Of a DNA stretch of 64,000 bases, positions 17,720-26,548 are shown piece after piece; the stretch's first letter is position 1; each line of letters begins with the position of its first letter. Position numbers and translations under genes: made by a program. Where the stretch lies: positions 1,436,449 through 1,500,448 of the forward strand of contig NZ_FWYF01000001.1 of NCBI RefSeq assembly GCF_900176375.1, in the 5' to 3' direction. The DNA is from Reichenbachiella faecimaris. GTDB taxonomy: Bacteria > Bacteroidota > Bacteroidia > Cytophagales > Cyclobacteriaceae. The notes below the pieces were generated by a model. The model was not told where the DNA came from, made no database searches, and saw nothing but the letters and a program-made list of their open reading frames with translations.

Positions 17720-19525
17720 TCAAACCATTGTTGATTCCTCTAGGACTGTTGATACTCGCTCTTTCAGCCCTTTGATTACTCTTTCAGTTACCTTATCTAC
17801 ATCGTTCAAGTGAGCCTCAACATCTGATTGGGGATTAGAATTTTTATTCTTTTGAAGAACCTTACTCTCTTCCATTAGTTCTAAAAGTTCCTTGATTTTC
17901 AGGTTATTAAGACTAGCTATGATCTTGTGCCTGACTTCTGCTACTTCGTCAAAATTGAGCGACCTCATTGATTGCGCATATTCGATTCTAAAAGTCTCAA
18001 ATGCGTCAACAGACATACATACCACTTTCTTGAAGAAGTTCATATCCTCCCCTGCCAATTTATTGAAATAAGAAAAATCTAATAATTCGGCATATTCAAA
18101 CTTGTTTGGCTCAATTTTCGTATTCTGATTGCCCAATATCTCCACTCGTTCAATTCTACCTCCATGCTTTTGCAAAACTTTATACAATTCCACAGGATTT
18201 ATTGGCTTAGTCACAATATCGTTCATACCCGAAGCAAATACTTCTTCTTTAATTTCAGAGACTGAGGCCGCAGTAAGTGCTATAATTGGCAGTTTTTGAT
18301 ACTTATACTTAGGCCGTTTTAGCTTTCTAATCTCTTCGGTCGCAATAAATCCATCCATTACTGGCATTTGTAGATCCATGAGTACAAGGTCATATCGTTC
18401 TGTAATCACCATGTGAATGGCTTCTTTTCCATTCTCAGCCAGATCGACTTCTACCCCCCAATCCAACATGAATTTCTCAACTACCAAGCGATTAACCGCT
18501 ATATCCTCCACTACAAGTACCTTGATACCTGCAATCCCGTCTTTTTTCGGATGTATGTTTGCTGCATTTTCCTGAATTATGGACTGTTCGGGAACCTGAA
18601 ACGGCATGATCAGGCTAAATACTGAACCCACTCCTAATTCACTCTCAACTTTAATATTTCCATTTTGCAACTCAATGAGTTGCTTAGTGATGGTAAGTCC
18701 CAATCCTGTACCTCCAAATTGCCTGTTGGTTCTTGAATCTGCCTGACTAAAATGTTTAAAAATCTCCTTTTGCTTATCAGAGGCAATACCAACTCCCGTA
18801 TCAGATACATCAATTTTTAAATCTACATGAGCGTCACTTTTGTCATCGTAACCAACATCAATCCGAACACAGCCATTTTTTGTGAACTTTATTGCGTTAC
18901 TAATCAAATTATTTAGAATTTGTGTCAGGCGAGTTGGATCCCCTATTAAGAATTCTGGCATTCCATCTTGTATTCTCAATACAAGTTCATTGTTTTGCTC
19001 GTTTGCCTTCATTACAAACGACTCTTTAGCTCCCTGCACAGCATCTAAAATATTAAATGGTGTAGATTCAAACTCAACCTTGCCTGCTTCAATTTTGTTA
19101 AAATCCAATACATCATTGATTAGAGCTAGTAAACTTTCCCCCGACCAGCGAAGGCTTTTTATATAGTTGAGCTGATCTTCTCTAGGTGACTCATTCATCA
19201 AAATATGACCGATCCCAATAATTGCATTCAAAGGAGTTCTGATTTCATGGCTAATCATTGACAGGAAATCGGATTTAGCCTTTCCATCTTGTTCAGCAAT
19301 TTTTTTATCATGGTTCAAATCAGATATAATACCTCCAACGTCCATATCTTTTTTTTCAATCGATCCTTGCAGACGTTTCAGAGCCCGAAGTATGTCCTTA
19401 TTTTGTTGATCTGATTCCTGATCTACTCGCTCGGTATTCAGAGCATATGTACAGCTACCAGTACGAACTCTTCTGTTCATTTCAACTAGTTCTTTCAAAA
19501 TCAAATTTTTTAAATCCTTCGTCAT
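17720..19525 (-). CDS. Soluble hybrid histidine kinase with receiver and Hpt-like tail
   Basis: A 601-residue cytosolic protein without membrane segments. A short N-terminal coil is followed by HisKA (SHEIRTPLNA, His93) and HATPase_c with N box NNLISNAIKF (205-214), G1 DTGVG (242-246) and G2 GGTGLGL (271-277). A receiver domain follows with phospho-acceptor Asp384 in LMDLQMPVMDG. A C-terminal helical region carries RHKIIASLNNL with His533 and may be a degenerate Hpt. There is no PAS, GAF or other sensor domain, so its input probably comes from a partner protein. The globins encoded just upstream on this strand are candidates. LytTR follows after 10 bp. Confidence 0.93.
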   Translation of the reverse strand: MTKDLKNLILKELVEMNRRVRTGSCTYALNTERVDQESDQQNKDILRALKRLQGSIEKKDMDVGGIISDLNHDKKIAEQDGKAKSDFLSMISHEIRTPLNAIIGIGHILMNESPREDQLNYIKSLRWSGESLLALINDVLDFNKIEAGKVEFESTPFNILDAVQGAKESFVMKANEQNNELVLRIQDGMPEFLIGDPTRLTQILNNLISNAIKFTKNGCVRIDVGYDDKSDAHVDLKIDVSDTGVGIASDKQKEIFKHFSQADSRTNRQFGGTGLGLTITKQLIELQNGNIKVESELGVGSVFSLIMPFQVPEQSIIQENAANIHPKKDGIAGIKVLVVEDIAVNRLVVEKFMLDWGVEVDLAENGKEAIHMVITERYDLVLMDLQMPVMDGFIATEEIRKLKRPKYKYQKLPIIALTAASVSEIKEEVFASGMNDIVTKPINPVELYKVLQKHGGRIERVEILGNQNTKIEPNKFEYAELLDFSYFNKLAGEDMNFFKKVVCMSVDAFETFRIEYAQSMRSLNFDEVAEVRHKIIASLNNLKIKELLELMEESKVLQKNKNSNPQSDVEAHLNDVDKVTERVIKGLKERVSTVLEESTMV

Positions 19526-19885
19526 AGGCTTGAATTTATTTTCTCAACATTTGAATGCTTATGTGATGATGTCATGAAATCACTGATTCGTTTAAAAAGT
19601 GTACTTTTCATTTTCGCTTGGCGCAATTTCTTTATACCCATCAAAAAGTCCGTTTCGTAAATTTCCAACGCGGTTTTGTGAAAAAATTGAACTCGTTAAT
19701 TCCAAACATCATACTTGCAGCAGGCTGTTCAAGCTCTGATAATCGATATTTCGAGCCATTTAAATTTGGATACATGCATAGAACTACCCTTTGCCAAGCC
19801 AATGGGGATAGTCTTTTATTGCACCAATTTTTAAGAAAAACCACCTTTATTAGCATCTCCTTTTTCTCTTCCATTTACTTTTTCA
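19526..19885. other. 360-bp gap between the globin genes and the kinase
   Basis: Short reading frames occur on both strands: 77 codons on the minus strand at 19641-19874, ending NFFTKPRWKFTKRTF, and 92 codons on the plus strand. Neither has a clear ribosome site or a recognised domain. The minus-strand C-terminus is unusually rich in Phe, Lys and Arg. The region may be a degenerate gene, a dispersed repeat or a long leader of the kinase gene. I could not decide. Confidence 0.35.
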
Positions 19886-20248
19886 CTACCTATTAGATAA
19901 CAAATCTGAGAACCAACTAATGGGTCTTTTCAATGTATATGAGATTTTCATCCTTCCCGTTACCTTATCTTTCCACTCAATTTTAAATCCACTATATTGT
20001 TCCATTCGCCTCGAAAATGAGCTAATTGACTCTGGAATTTCGCATCCATACACTTCCCACAAATACTTGTTCAATACATTGATATGGTCTTGGTCAAAAA
20101 CAGTTCGTTCACTAATATTTATAATTGATATCTTCCTGTCGCATTGCAACAATTCTGGATATGATCTGGAAACAATTATCAACCAACCCGCTTCACCAAT
20201 GGTGTCTATACACCACTTTTTTACATTTAATGCATTTGGATTTTTCAT
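19886..20248 (-). CDS. Hypothetical protein coupled to a globin gene
   Basis: A 120-residue cytosolic protein with no recognised domain. Visible features are a mixed alpha/beta pattern, GEAGWLIIVSRSYPELL near residues 17-33, ISIINISERTVFDQDH near 40-55, and no signal or membrane segment. Its start overlaps the stop of the globin gene by 4 bp, so the two are translationally coupled, and it is followed at a distance by the hybrid kinase. The context suggests a link with globin-dependent signalling, possibly a ligand of the globin or of the kinase. This is inference only. Confidence 0.6.
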   Translation of the reverse strand: MKNPNALNVKKWCIDTIGEAGWLIIVSRSYPELLQCDRKISIINISERTVFDQDHINVLNKYLWEVYGCEIPESISSFSRRMEQYSGFKIEWKDKVTGRMKISYTLKRPISWFSDLLSNR

Positions 20249-20697
20249 ATTCTTAAGTGTTCAGGTCTTGTATATGTCATTCTATTATTTAATAATTCTA
20301 ATAGAATAGTAAACAAGCGATACCAGCAAATTGACGTTTCATTCGACCACTCGTCTCTTAAAGTAGATTTAGCAGCAAGGATGAAAGCTTTTATCACCTT
20401 TGAACTATCACTTAGCTTGATTTTTTTATGAGTAGCCCCATATTCTGAAAATATTTTTCGTATTCCTGCATTAGCTATGAGTAAATTCTCAAGTGACGCT
20501 ATCAAAAAACCAATCGAATAGAGAGCCTTATCAGCCTGTTTGTACATGGCCAACTGATCTGAAAATGAGGGTACCAAAGCACGATCTATGCTATACAGAT
20601 TGTTGTAAAAACAGGCCGTCATTTCGTGCAATCTAGGAGCCATATCTTTCCATGATTTTTTTAAAACCTGAATCTCACGAGAAGTAAGTTCCTTCAT
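20245..20697 (-). CDS. Single-domain globin (second of a pair)
   Basis: A 150-residue protein matching the haemoglobin fold of flavohaemoglobin N-termini: EIQVLKKSWKDMAPRLHEMTACFYNNLY in helices A and B (Trp16), then YGATHKKIKL with His90 as likely proximal (F8) ligand and Gln54 near position E7. It lacks the FAD/NAD reductase domains, so it is either a single-domain globin or a sensor. The helix after F is more diverged than in its neighbour, and ligand binding may be weaker. It starts 25 bp after the first globin gene and overlaps the hypothetical gene by 4 bp. Confidence 0.8.
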   Translation of the reverse strand: MKELTSREIQVLKKSWKDMAPRLHEMTACFYNNLYSIDRALVPSFSDQLAMYKQADKALYSIGFLIASLENLLIANAGIRKIFSEYGATHKKIKLSDSSKVIKAFILAAKSTLRDEWSNETSICWYRLFTILLELLNNRMTYTRPEHLRI

Positions 20698-20722
20698 AGT
20701 TCATGAATTAATTTGCGATTGT

Positions 20723-21160
20723 CTATTTCCAAAACTTCCACTTGAACCCTTTTTTATTCGCGCCATTGATCATCATAGTTGCAACTGAATTAATCAATTT
20801 ATCCCAAGCATTGTGGTGAGTTTGCGTCCAATCTTCCTCCATATAATAGGCGATTGATGAAATCAACGCTACTTTTACAGGAGGATAATACTCGGGTAAC
20901 ACTTTAAAATGATTAGCGTGCAGTTTCCCCAAATCTTCTACAGATTTTTTTATTGTACTCATCCTATCCAAGTTGGCCATCAAAAAGCCCAATGTCATCA
21001 TTAATTTTTCTGCTTGCTTATCCATGTCTCCTGTGAATAGCCTTCGGTATTCAGGCTTACTTTCGAATAACTCCTTATAAAATTTTTGTGCAACCAAAAT
21101 GCCATTTGGCGCAATTACCTCCCAGCAGGACTTTATCGTACTAATTTCTTGTGTTGTCAT
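20723..21160 (-). CDS. Single-domain globin (first of a pair)
   Basis: A 145-residue globin. Helix A/B reads ISTIKSCWEVIAPNGILVAQ then KFYKELFESKPEYRRLF. The E helix contains DKQAEKLMMTLGFLMANLD (Gln49 near E7). LGKLHANHFKV places His81 as proximal haem ligand. The G/H part, PVKVALISSIAYYM, fits flavohaemoglobin-like globins. It has no reductase domain. It is the first gene of the minus-strand cluster that continues with the second globin, an unknown protein, a hybrid kinase and a LytTR regulator. O2, NO or CO are possible ligands. Confidence 0.88.
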   Translation of the reverse strand: MTTQEISTIKSCWEVIAPNGILVAQKFYKELFESKPEYRRLFTGDMDKQAEKLMMTLGFLMANLDRMSTIKKSVEDLGKLHANHFKVLPEYYPPVKVALISSIAYYMEEDWTQTHHNAWDKLINSVATMMINGANKKGFKWKFWK

Positions 21161-21524
21161 TTATCGCTTACTTTTTATAATTGAAATAAAACCCAAAGCT
21201 ATAATTAGACTCCTTCCAAATGTTTTTTTGGAGGTAAGCAACAAGTAAGCACAAGTCAAAATCACGTAAGAATTAGGTAAGCAAAAAATATTAGAACTTG
21301 AGGCATTAGCCCTGCACGCCATTTACTTGGCTCTCAGAAAATAAATTCCCAACATAGAATTGTAGCAGAAGACCTTGAGTAAGTCAAACATTTCACCTTT
21401 AGCCAGCATATAAAATCTTAACACTCTTTTATCAAAAAATAAGACACATCCGTCAATGACGGATGTTTTTTTTCCTACACAACAGTTACCCTTGATCCTA
21501 GATTAAAAATAAATATCAAGAATT
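21161..21524. other. Divergent intergenic region
   Basis: This 364-bp spacer separates the globin cluster from the T9SS cargo gene. I see no coding region. It contains the plus-strand terminator at 21446-21474 and AAGTAAGCA-type repeats at about 21235-21280 (caagtaagcac, ggtaagcaaa), which could be regulator sites for the divergent genes. Confidence 0.5.
21446..21474 (+). terminator. Orphan Rho-independent terminator
   Basis: A 9-bp stem (ACATCCGTC 21446-21454, GACGGATGT 21458-21466), loop AAT, then eight T residues. It points in the plus direction, but no plus-strand gene ends upstream. It may finish a small RNA from this spacer or attenuate the transcript of the gene starting at 21525. Confidence 0.8.
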
Positions 21525-23036
21525 ATGAAATCAATACTCATCATTATCTCTGTCCTAATCTTCAGTACAGAGATAGAAGCGGCTACTAGATATTGGGATG
21601 GTGACGCAGATTCCGATTGGAACAACGCTGTGAATTGGGACGGTGATGTATTGCCATCAAACGGAGATGCTATTATTATTGACGTTCAATTGTATTCAAA
21701 TTCTCCTACGATCAATATGGCATCAATTTTTTCTCCTGGAAGTATAACAGTGGAAGATAGTGATACAGATAGCACTCCTGCAAACGCACACCTAATTATC
21801 AATGCTGATATTACTGTATTTGGAAGAATTGTATCCAGTGATCATTCTGTGATAGATATGACAGGAGGAACAATATTGATTGGTCATGATTTAGATGTCC
21901 TAAGCGGATCTATTGTCACCATTTCTACTACACTCACGCAAACTACAAGCTCAGAAGACATCAATATTGGTTCACAAAATGCAACCATACTGGTTCAGGC
22001 CGGCGCCAACGTAACCGGATTTGATGACATCGAATATACAGACACTACAAGTGATCAAGCTGCCTTTATCCAAACTGGTGGTACTGTGGTAATTGATGAT
22101 GATTTAAAAATGTATAACAGCACCGGTAATTTATTACAAATAACAGGTGGAAGTTTTACGGTAACGGATAACGCCCGAATAGAACAAGATAATAGTACTA
22201 TTGAGTTTTCTGGTGATGCATTTGTGCAGATAGCCACTTTTCGTTTAGGGCCATCTGGCGGCCCTGCGATTAACAACTCCAGCATAACTATTGCGGGAGA
22301 TGCTATTGTAATTATTGAGGAAGTTTTAAGATTATATGGTGGGGGTACAGATTCGTCATTTGAAATTCAAGACAATGCCATTTTAGATGTCTCTGATGAC
22401 ATAGATGATCCTGATTTAATCACAGTAGAGCCCACAGCTACATTGTTAGAAAACGGAGTTAATTTACCTGTGGTTCTTATATCATTTAACGTTACTATAG
22501 TAGGCGAGGCTGTTAATATTACCTGGTCGACCTCATCAGAATACAACAACGATTATTTTGAGATCTATCGCTCCAATGATCAAAAAAAAGATTTTATCAG
22601 AATTGCAACAATAGATGGAAGTGGCACTAGTTATCAAGTTTTAAATTATAGTGTAATGGATCATGAATGGTCTTATGGGGTCAATTACTATTTTCTGAGG
22701 CAAGTCGACTACGATGGGGAGAGAGAATCTTATCCTATCAAATCCATTGAAATACCTAATCAAACATTTGATCCTCAATTAAATGTCTATCCAAATCCCG
22801 TTACTGATGGAACATCACTAAACATCAAATTTGATCTAGGAAATAAATTTGATGAAAGTAATAATTTCTTTGCTATCAAAATTCACACTAAATCGGGTGC
22901 TTTGATATTTAATAAATCACTAAGCTTTTCGACTCAAAATATAGAAATAAATGGCCTTAATCTATGTTCAGGAACTTATCTACTAACACTCGAAGGTATT
23001 GGAACCAAGTATACTCATCAATTCGTAAGCAAATGA
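21525..23036 (+). CDS. Secreted T9SS cargo protein with repetitive beta-solenoid-like region
   Basis: A 503-residue protein with a signal peptide (KSILIIISVLIFSTEIEA). The mature N-terminus RYWDGDADSDWNNAVNWD is typical of adhesin/pectate-lyase-like proteins, and about 60-320 is a repetitive Thr/Asp-rich region likely forming a beta-solenoid. A fibronectin-like segment follows (about 325-410). The T9SS sorting domain is at the C-terminus: LNVYPNPVTDGTSLNI with a final LSSGTY-like SGTYLLTLEG. It is predicted to be exported and anchored on the cell surface or released. Binding partner unknown. Confidence 0.85.
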   Translation: MKSILIIISVLIFSTEIEAATRYWDGDADSDWNNAVNWDGDVLPSNGDAIIIDVQLYSNSPTINMASIFSPGSITVEDSDTDSTPANAHLIINADITVFGRIVSSDHSVIDMTGGTILIGHDLDVLSGSIVTISTTLTQTTSSEDINIGSQNATILVQAGANVTGFDDIEYTDTTSDQAAFIQTGGTVVIDDDLKMYNSTGNLLQITGGSFTVTDNARIEQDNSTIEFSGDAFVQIATFRLGPSGGPAINNSSITIAGDAIVIIEEVLRLYGGGTDSSFEIQDNAILDVSDDIDDPDLITVEPTATLLENGVNLPVVLISFNVTIVGEAVNITWSTSSEYNNDYFEIYRSNDQKKDFIRIATIDGSGTSYQVLNYSVMDHEWSYGVNYYFLRQVDYDGERESYPIKSIEIPNQTFDPQLNVYPNPVTDGTSLNIKFDLGNKFDESNNFFAIKIHTKSGALIFNKSLSFSTQNIEINGLNLCSGTYLLTLEGIGTKYTHQFVSK

Positions 23037-23147
23037 TATTTATCTATGCAGCACCAACCTTAACCACCTTCCAGTATATCACAACTTGCATTACTTGAAT
23101 TTTTAGTTAACTTTTGACTTCTTTAACTAATCGCTAAAACAAAGCAT

Positions 23148-23684
23148 TTGCAAATCCAAGAATCGGAATTGGTTCGTCTGCTTGTAGACAAAGACGAAAA
23201 AGGGTTTGAGTACTTGTATACCAACTACTCAGGTGCATTGTATGGTGTGGTATCCAGAGTGGTACTTGATCAGGACATTGCTGATGAAGTATTGCAAGAT
23301 GCCTTTCTCAAAATTTACAATAAGATTGATTCTTTCGATGCGTCCAAAGGAAAACTATTCACTTGGATGCTTAACCTCACCAGAAATTTAGCCATTGACA
23401 AACTGCGTTCTAAAGAAATGAGTCAGCGCAGGAAATCCGATCAGGTAGGCGATGCCGTATATAAACTTGATCGCGAAAGCACCCCTTCTACAGAAGATGG
23501 AATTGGGGTTAGAGAGCTGTTAGATCAGTTGGATGCAAATCAAAAACAGGTGATGGAGTTGGTATATTTTGGAGGGTTTACGCAATCGGAAGCAGCGGAA
23601 GAATTGAATCTTCCACTGGGCACAGTGAAAACAAGAGTGCGTTCGGCATTGATTTATTTTAGAAAAACATTAGACGTCAGATGA
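23148..23684 (+). CDS. ECF RNA polymerase sigma factor (sigma-70 family)
   Basis: A 178-residue sigma factor. Region 2 (about 15-85) includes EYLYTNYSGALYGVVSRVV, DIADEVLQDAFLKIYNK and GKLFTWMLNLTRNLAIDKLR. Region 4 (about 125-175) includes QKQVMELVYFGGFTQSEAAE and LPLGTVKTRVRSAL. The start is TTG at 23148; no ATG gives the full region 2. The anti-sigma gene begins 4 bp before the stop, so production of both is coupled, and release of the sigma factor is likely controlled by that protein. Resembles the RskA-partner SigK-type group. Confidence 0.92.
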   Translation: MQIQESELVRLLVDKDEKGFEYLYTNYSGALYGVVSRVVLDQDIADEVLQDAFLKIYNKIDSFDASKGKLFTWMLNLTRNLAIDKLRSKEMSQRRKSDQVGDAVYKLDRESTPSTEDGIGVRELLDQLDANQKQVMELVYFGGFTQSEAAEELNLPLGTVKTRVRSALIYFRKTLDVR

Positions 23685-24469
23685 ATATCGAGGAATACAT
23701 ATCATCCGGTATTTTAGAGCTTTACGCACTTGGCGAACTCTCTGAGTCTGAAAAGGCTGAGGTCGAACAAATGTGTGCATCTCATGAAGAGATCAAAGCA
23801 GAACTAGACTTGATTGAATCTACCATGGGCGCTCTTGCGAATCGCTTGGCCATAGACCCTCAACCCGAGTTGAAAGATAAAATCAAAAATCAGCTAGATC
23901 TGAAGAATTCGGAAACCAAAGAAGTTAAAATGCCCGATGAAAAACAGTCTTTCAGCTATGCCATAGCTGCATCTGTTTCTATTGCTGTTTTGGCCTCGTC
24001 TCTGGCCTTCTATTTCTATAGTCAATGGCAATCAGCAGAAGGTCAACTGGCCGTCATGATCGCGCAAAACCAAGAAGTAGCTGATAATTATCAATTTGTC
24101 AATCAAAGACTTAAAAGCCTGGAGACGGATGTGGAGATACTAGGCAATCCCGATTTTGCCAGAGTAGCAATGAACGGCACGGAGAATTCGCCAGAATCGC
24201 TTGCCACCGTCTATTGGAATAGCAACACACAAGATGTTTACCTCAAAATACAAAACCTTAAAGACCTGACGCAAGACCAACAGTATCAACTTTGGGCCAT
24301 AGTAGATGGTGTGCCTGTAGATATGGGGGTGTTTGACAATGAATCAGACCTTCTCAAAATGAAGTCAGTGGCATCAGCTGCTGCCTTTGCTGTGACCGTG
24401 GAACCTAGAGGTGGAAGCAAAGACCCAAGTCTAGAGACTATGCAGGTGGTAGGCTCTACTGAAGTTTAG
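23681..24469 (+). CDS. RskA-family anti-sigma factor
   Basis: A 262-residue protein. The cytosolic N-terminus (about 1-90) has an EEYISSGILELYALGELSESE zinc-less anti-sigma-like helical start. A transmembrane helix follows at about 95-115 (YAIAASVSIAVLASSLAFYF). The periplasmic C-terminal domain of the RskA type includes FARVAMNGTENSPESLATVYW, QQYQLWAIVDGVPVDMGVF and FAVTVEPRGGSKDPS. It overlaps the sigma factor gene by 4 bp. It holds the sigma factor at the membrane until a signal triggers release. The signal is unknown. Confidence 0.9.
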   Translation: MNIEEYISSGILELYALGELSESEKAEVEQMCASHEEIKAELDLIESTMGALANRLAIDPQPELKDKIKNQLDLKNSETKEVKMPDEKQSFSYAIAASVSIAVLASSLAFYFYSQWQSAEGQLAVMIAQNQEVADNYQFVNQRLKSLETDVEILGNPDFARVAMNGTENSPESLATVYWNSNTQDVYLKIQNLKDLTQDQQYQLWAIVDGVPVDMGVFDNESDLLKMKSVASAAAFAVTVEPRGGSKDPSLETMQVVGSTEV

Positions 24470-24897
24470 CCATTTTTCTGAATACTAATCATAGTCGCTG
24501 TCATTTTTGCGAGCAGCTTTCCACTGTCTTTGTCCTTCACTTCACCTTCGCAAATGGTTAATGTCTTACCAGCCTTAAGCACAGTGCCTACCGCTAAGAT
24601 TTGATCACAATTGGATGGTCTGAGCAGATTGATTTTAAATTCCACACTCAATACATCCGCTTCCAGAGGCATAGTAGTCAATGCGGCATAACCACAGGCT
24701 GAATCACATATAGATACCAAAACACCCGCATGAAAGAAGCCGTTTTGCTGTGATACACCCTCATTCAGCGAACAGGAAATACTGACTTCTCCCCTATCAA
24801 TATTTTCTAGCTGAGCTCCAAGCGTCTTCATAAAACCTTGTTTGGAAAAGCTTGTCCTGATCTTGTTGCAAATAGCATCCATTGGGTTATCTAACAC
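24466..24897 (-). CDS. PaaI family thioesterase
   Basis: A 143-residue hot-dog fold protein. It carries NGFFHAGVLVSICDSACGYAA, where the HAG and the acidic residue in the following helix match the PaaI active-site region. Its likely reaction is hydrolysis of acyl-CoA thioesters in the cytosol. Substrate not defined. It is convergent with the anti-sigma gene (4-bp overlap of stops) and overlaps the upstream VOC gene by 11 bp, indicating one transcript. Confidence 0.85.
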   Translation of the reverse strand: MLDNPMDAICNKIRTSFSKQGFMKTLGAQLENIDRGEVSISCSLNEGVSQQNGFFHAGVLVSICDSACGYAALTTMPLEADVLSVEFKINLLRPSNCDQILAVGTVLKAGKTLTICEGEVKDKDSGKLLAKMTATMISIQKNG

Positions 24898-25351
24898 TTT
24901 TAGTTCTTTGATTAGGATGCTGGTTTGATTTCAATTCCAACAGATCCCATAAATTTCCATACAGATCTTTGAATACTGCCACTGTACCGTAGTCTGCCTC
25001 TTCGGGCTCTCTTATAAACTCAATACCTTGAGCGACCATATCTTTATAATCTCTCCAGAAATCATCCGTATTCAAAAATAAAAAGACTCGACCTCCAGTC
25101 TGATTCCCAATAAATTCCTCCTGTACGGGCTTAGATGCTTTGGCCAGTAAAATGGTGGTCCCAATCGATCCAGGAGGAGCCACCAATACCCATCGTTTAT
25201 CTTGCTCTGGCTGATAAGTGTCTTCTATTAATTCAAAGTTCAACTTCTCTGTATAAAACGCAATGGCTTCGTCATAATCTCTGACGACCAGTGCGATGTG
25301 CACAATGGATTGCTTCATTTGAATATGGTTATTTACTGTCTTTTTTTTCAA
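24887..25351 (-). CDS. VOC superfamily (glyoxalase/bleomycin-resistance-like) protein
   Basis: 154 residues from the first ATG. The better start is Met12 (25318), MKQSIVHIALVVRDYDEAIA, since the 11 preceding residues are not typical. VOC folds use repeated beta-alpha-beta-beta-beta units to hold a metal. Here IVHIALVVRDYDEAIAFYTEKL supplies the first His, and the end DYGTVAVFKDLYGNLWDLLE supplies the usual Glu. Might be a lyase, dioxygenase or binding protein. It is cotranscribed with the PaaI-type thioesterase. Confidence 0.85.
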   Translation of the reverse strand: MKKKTVNNHIQMKQSIVHIALVVRDYDEAIAFYTEKLNFELIEDTYQPEQDKRWVLVAPPGSIGTTILLAKASKPVQEEFIGNQTGGRVFLFLNTDDFWRDYKDMVAQGIEFIREPEEADYGTVAVFKDLYGNLWDLLELKSNQHPNQRTKSVR

Positions 25352-25378
25352 AAATAGTACTATTTGCTTTCTACCAAA

Positions 25379-25421
25379 AAAGGTATCGCACCTGACCTAA
25401 CATGGCCGATACTATACCTTT
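25379..25421 (-). terminator. Possible weak terminator or hairpin
   Basis: AAAGGTAT (25379-25386) and ATACCTTT (25414-25421) pair across a 27-nt loop. On the minus strand T residues follow. It lies behind the DUF2911 gene (stop at 25448). Confidence 0.45.
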
Positions 25422-25447
25422 AACAATCAAAAAAATAATTCCCTAAA

Positions 25448-26548
25448 CTAGCTCCTCTCCAGCACCAATTTATTTTGCAGGTAAAGGTATCGAGCATAGT
25501 TCTTCCAATTTTCGGGTGTTAGTTCATAGGCTTTTTTGAAATTTGCAACTACTTGCTTTTGATCACCTTCATGCAGATAATATTCACCCAAGGCCAAATA
25601 ACCCTGCCATTGATGCTCGTGTTTTTGGATATTTTCTTGTAGCAACTGATAGGCTTCTTTCTTGTCACCTTTCACCATCAGTGTGTTCAATCCGTAATAA
25701 TACATATTAAACCCTTCAGCCTCATTGATAGCAGTTTGCTTCATTTTCTCACCTCTTTTCACTTCCCCCTTCTGGATCAATAGGTCTGCTTTCATTACTG
25801 TGATGGAAAATCTTTCGCCCTGTTGTCTCCGTACTTCCATGCTATCAATTCTAGCCATTGCTTCTTCCAGATACTTCAAAGCCTGATCTACCTGACTAGG
25901 ATCAGCAACCAAAGTTTCCACTGCCAATACTCTATAGTCTCGTGCAGATTTATCTGCCTTTGCATACAAGTCTGCCAGAATATTGGTATTCACGTGAGTG
26001 GACACAGTAAAAGCCGCACTGACTTCCTCCCAACGAAGCCTAATATCAAATTGCTCAGCTTGTGGTTCAATAAAGTCATAACTGAGCCATTCTTGATGAG
26101 GCACTTTTTTTACTGCCACTGGCACACGTAAAACATCATTAGCTTGGTCGTACTGAAAGGCTCCCCAACTCAGATCACTACTGAAGACAAAAGTCCATTG
26201 ATCTTTTGAAACAAGCACAACCAATCCGTATTCACCTGCCTTCAGTGGATTACCATTTATAGAAACGTCATGGCTAAATATTATGCTTGTACGATTGTTT
26301 GATCCAGCACGCCAAGCATACTCCTTACCCTCCACTACAAAATCATAAGGTACAATACCTCCAAAAATTTTACGCCCTTTGGTCAAAGGGCTGTGGTAGG
26401 TAATCGTTACCTCTGTTGTCCCAATAGTTCTGGTAGACACTACCTTCTGGCTCATCTTCCGCGAATTTTGCACGTCCTGTGCAAAACCCATCTTTGAATA
26501 AATCACACCTATTATGACAATTAAAATTATCCTTCTCATGGTTTCCAT
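25448..26548 (-). CDS. DUF2911 protein with TPR-like C-terminus
   Basis: A 366-residue secreted protein with a signal peptide of about 23 residues. It carries the DUF2911 domain (about 30-180), including TTEVTITYHSPLTKGRKIFGG, VEGKEYAWRAGSNNRTSI and GNPLKAGEYGL. Helical repeat segments of TPR type occupy about 200-360. DUF2911 is common in Bacteroidota, with no known activity. The gene starts 1 nt after the stop of the upstream secreted protein gene (26549), so both come from one message. Confidence 0.85.
   Translation of the reverse strand: METMRRIILIVIIGVIYSKMGFAQDVQNSRKMSQKVVSTRTIGTTEVTITYHSPLTKGRKIFGGIVPYDFVVEGKEYAWRAGSNNRTSIIFSHDVSINGNPLKAGEYGLVVLVSKDQWTFVFSSDLSWGAFQYDQANDVLRVPVAVKKVPHQEWLSYDFIEPQAEQFDIRLRWEEVSAAFTVSTHVNTNILADLYAKADKSARDYRVLAVETLVADPSQVDQALKYLEEAMARIDSMEVRRQQGERFSITVMKADLLIQKGEVKRGEKMKQTAINEAEGFNMYYYGLNTLMVKGDKKEAYQLLQENIQKHEHQWQGYLALGEYYLHEGDQKQVVANFKKAYELTPENWKNYARYLYLQNKLVLERS

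Noticed and set aside
20245-21160. Flavohaemoglobins
   Set aside because: Both proteins end after about 150 residues and have no FAD- or NAD-binding reductase domains.
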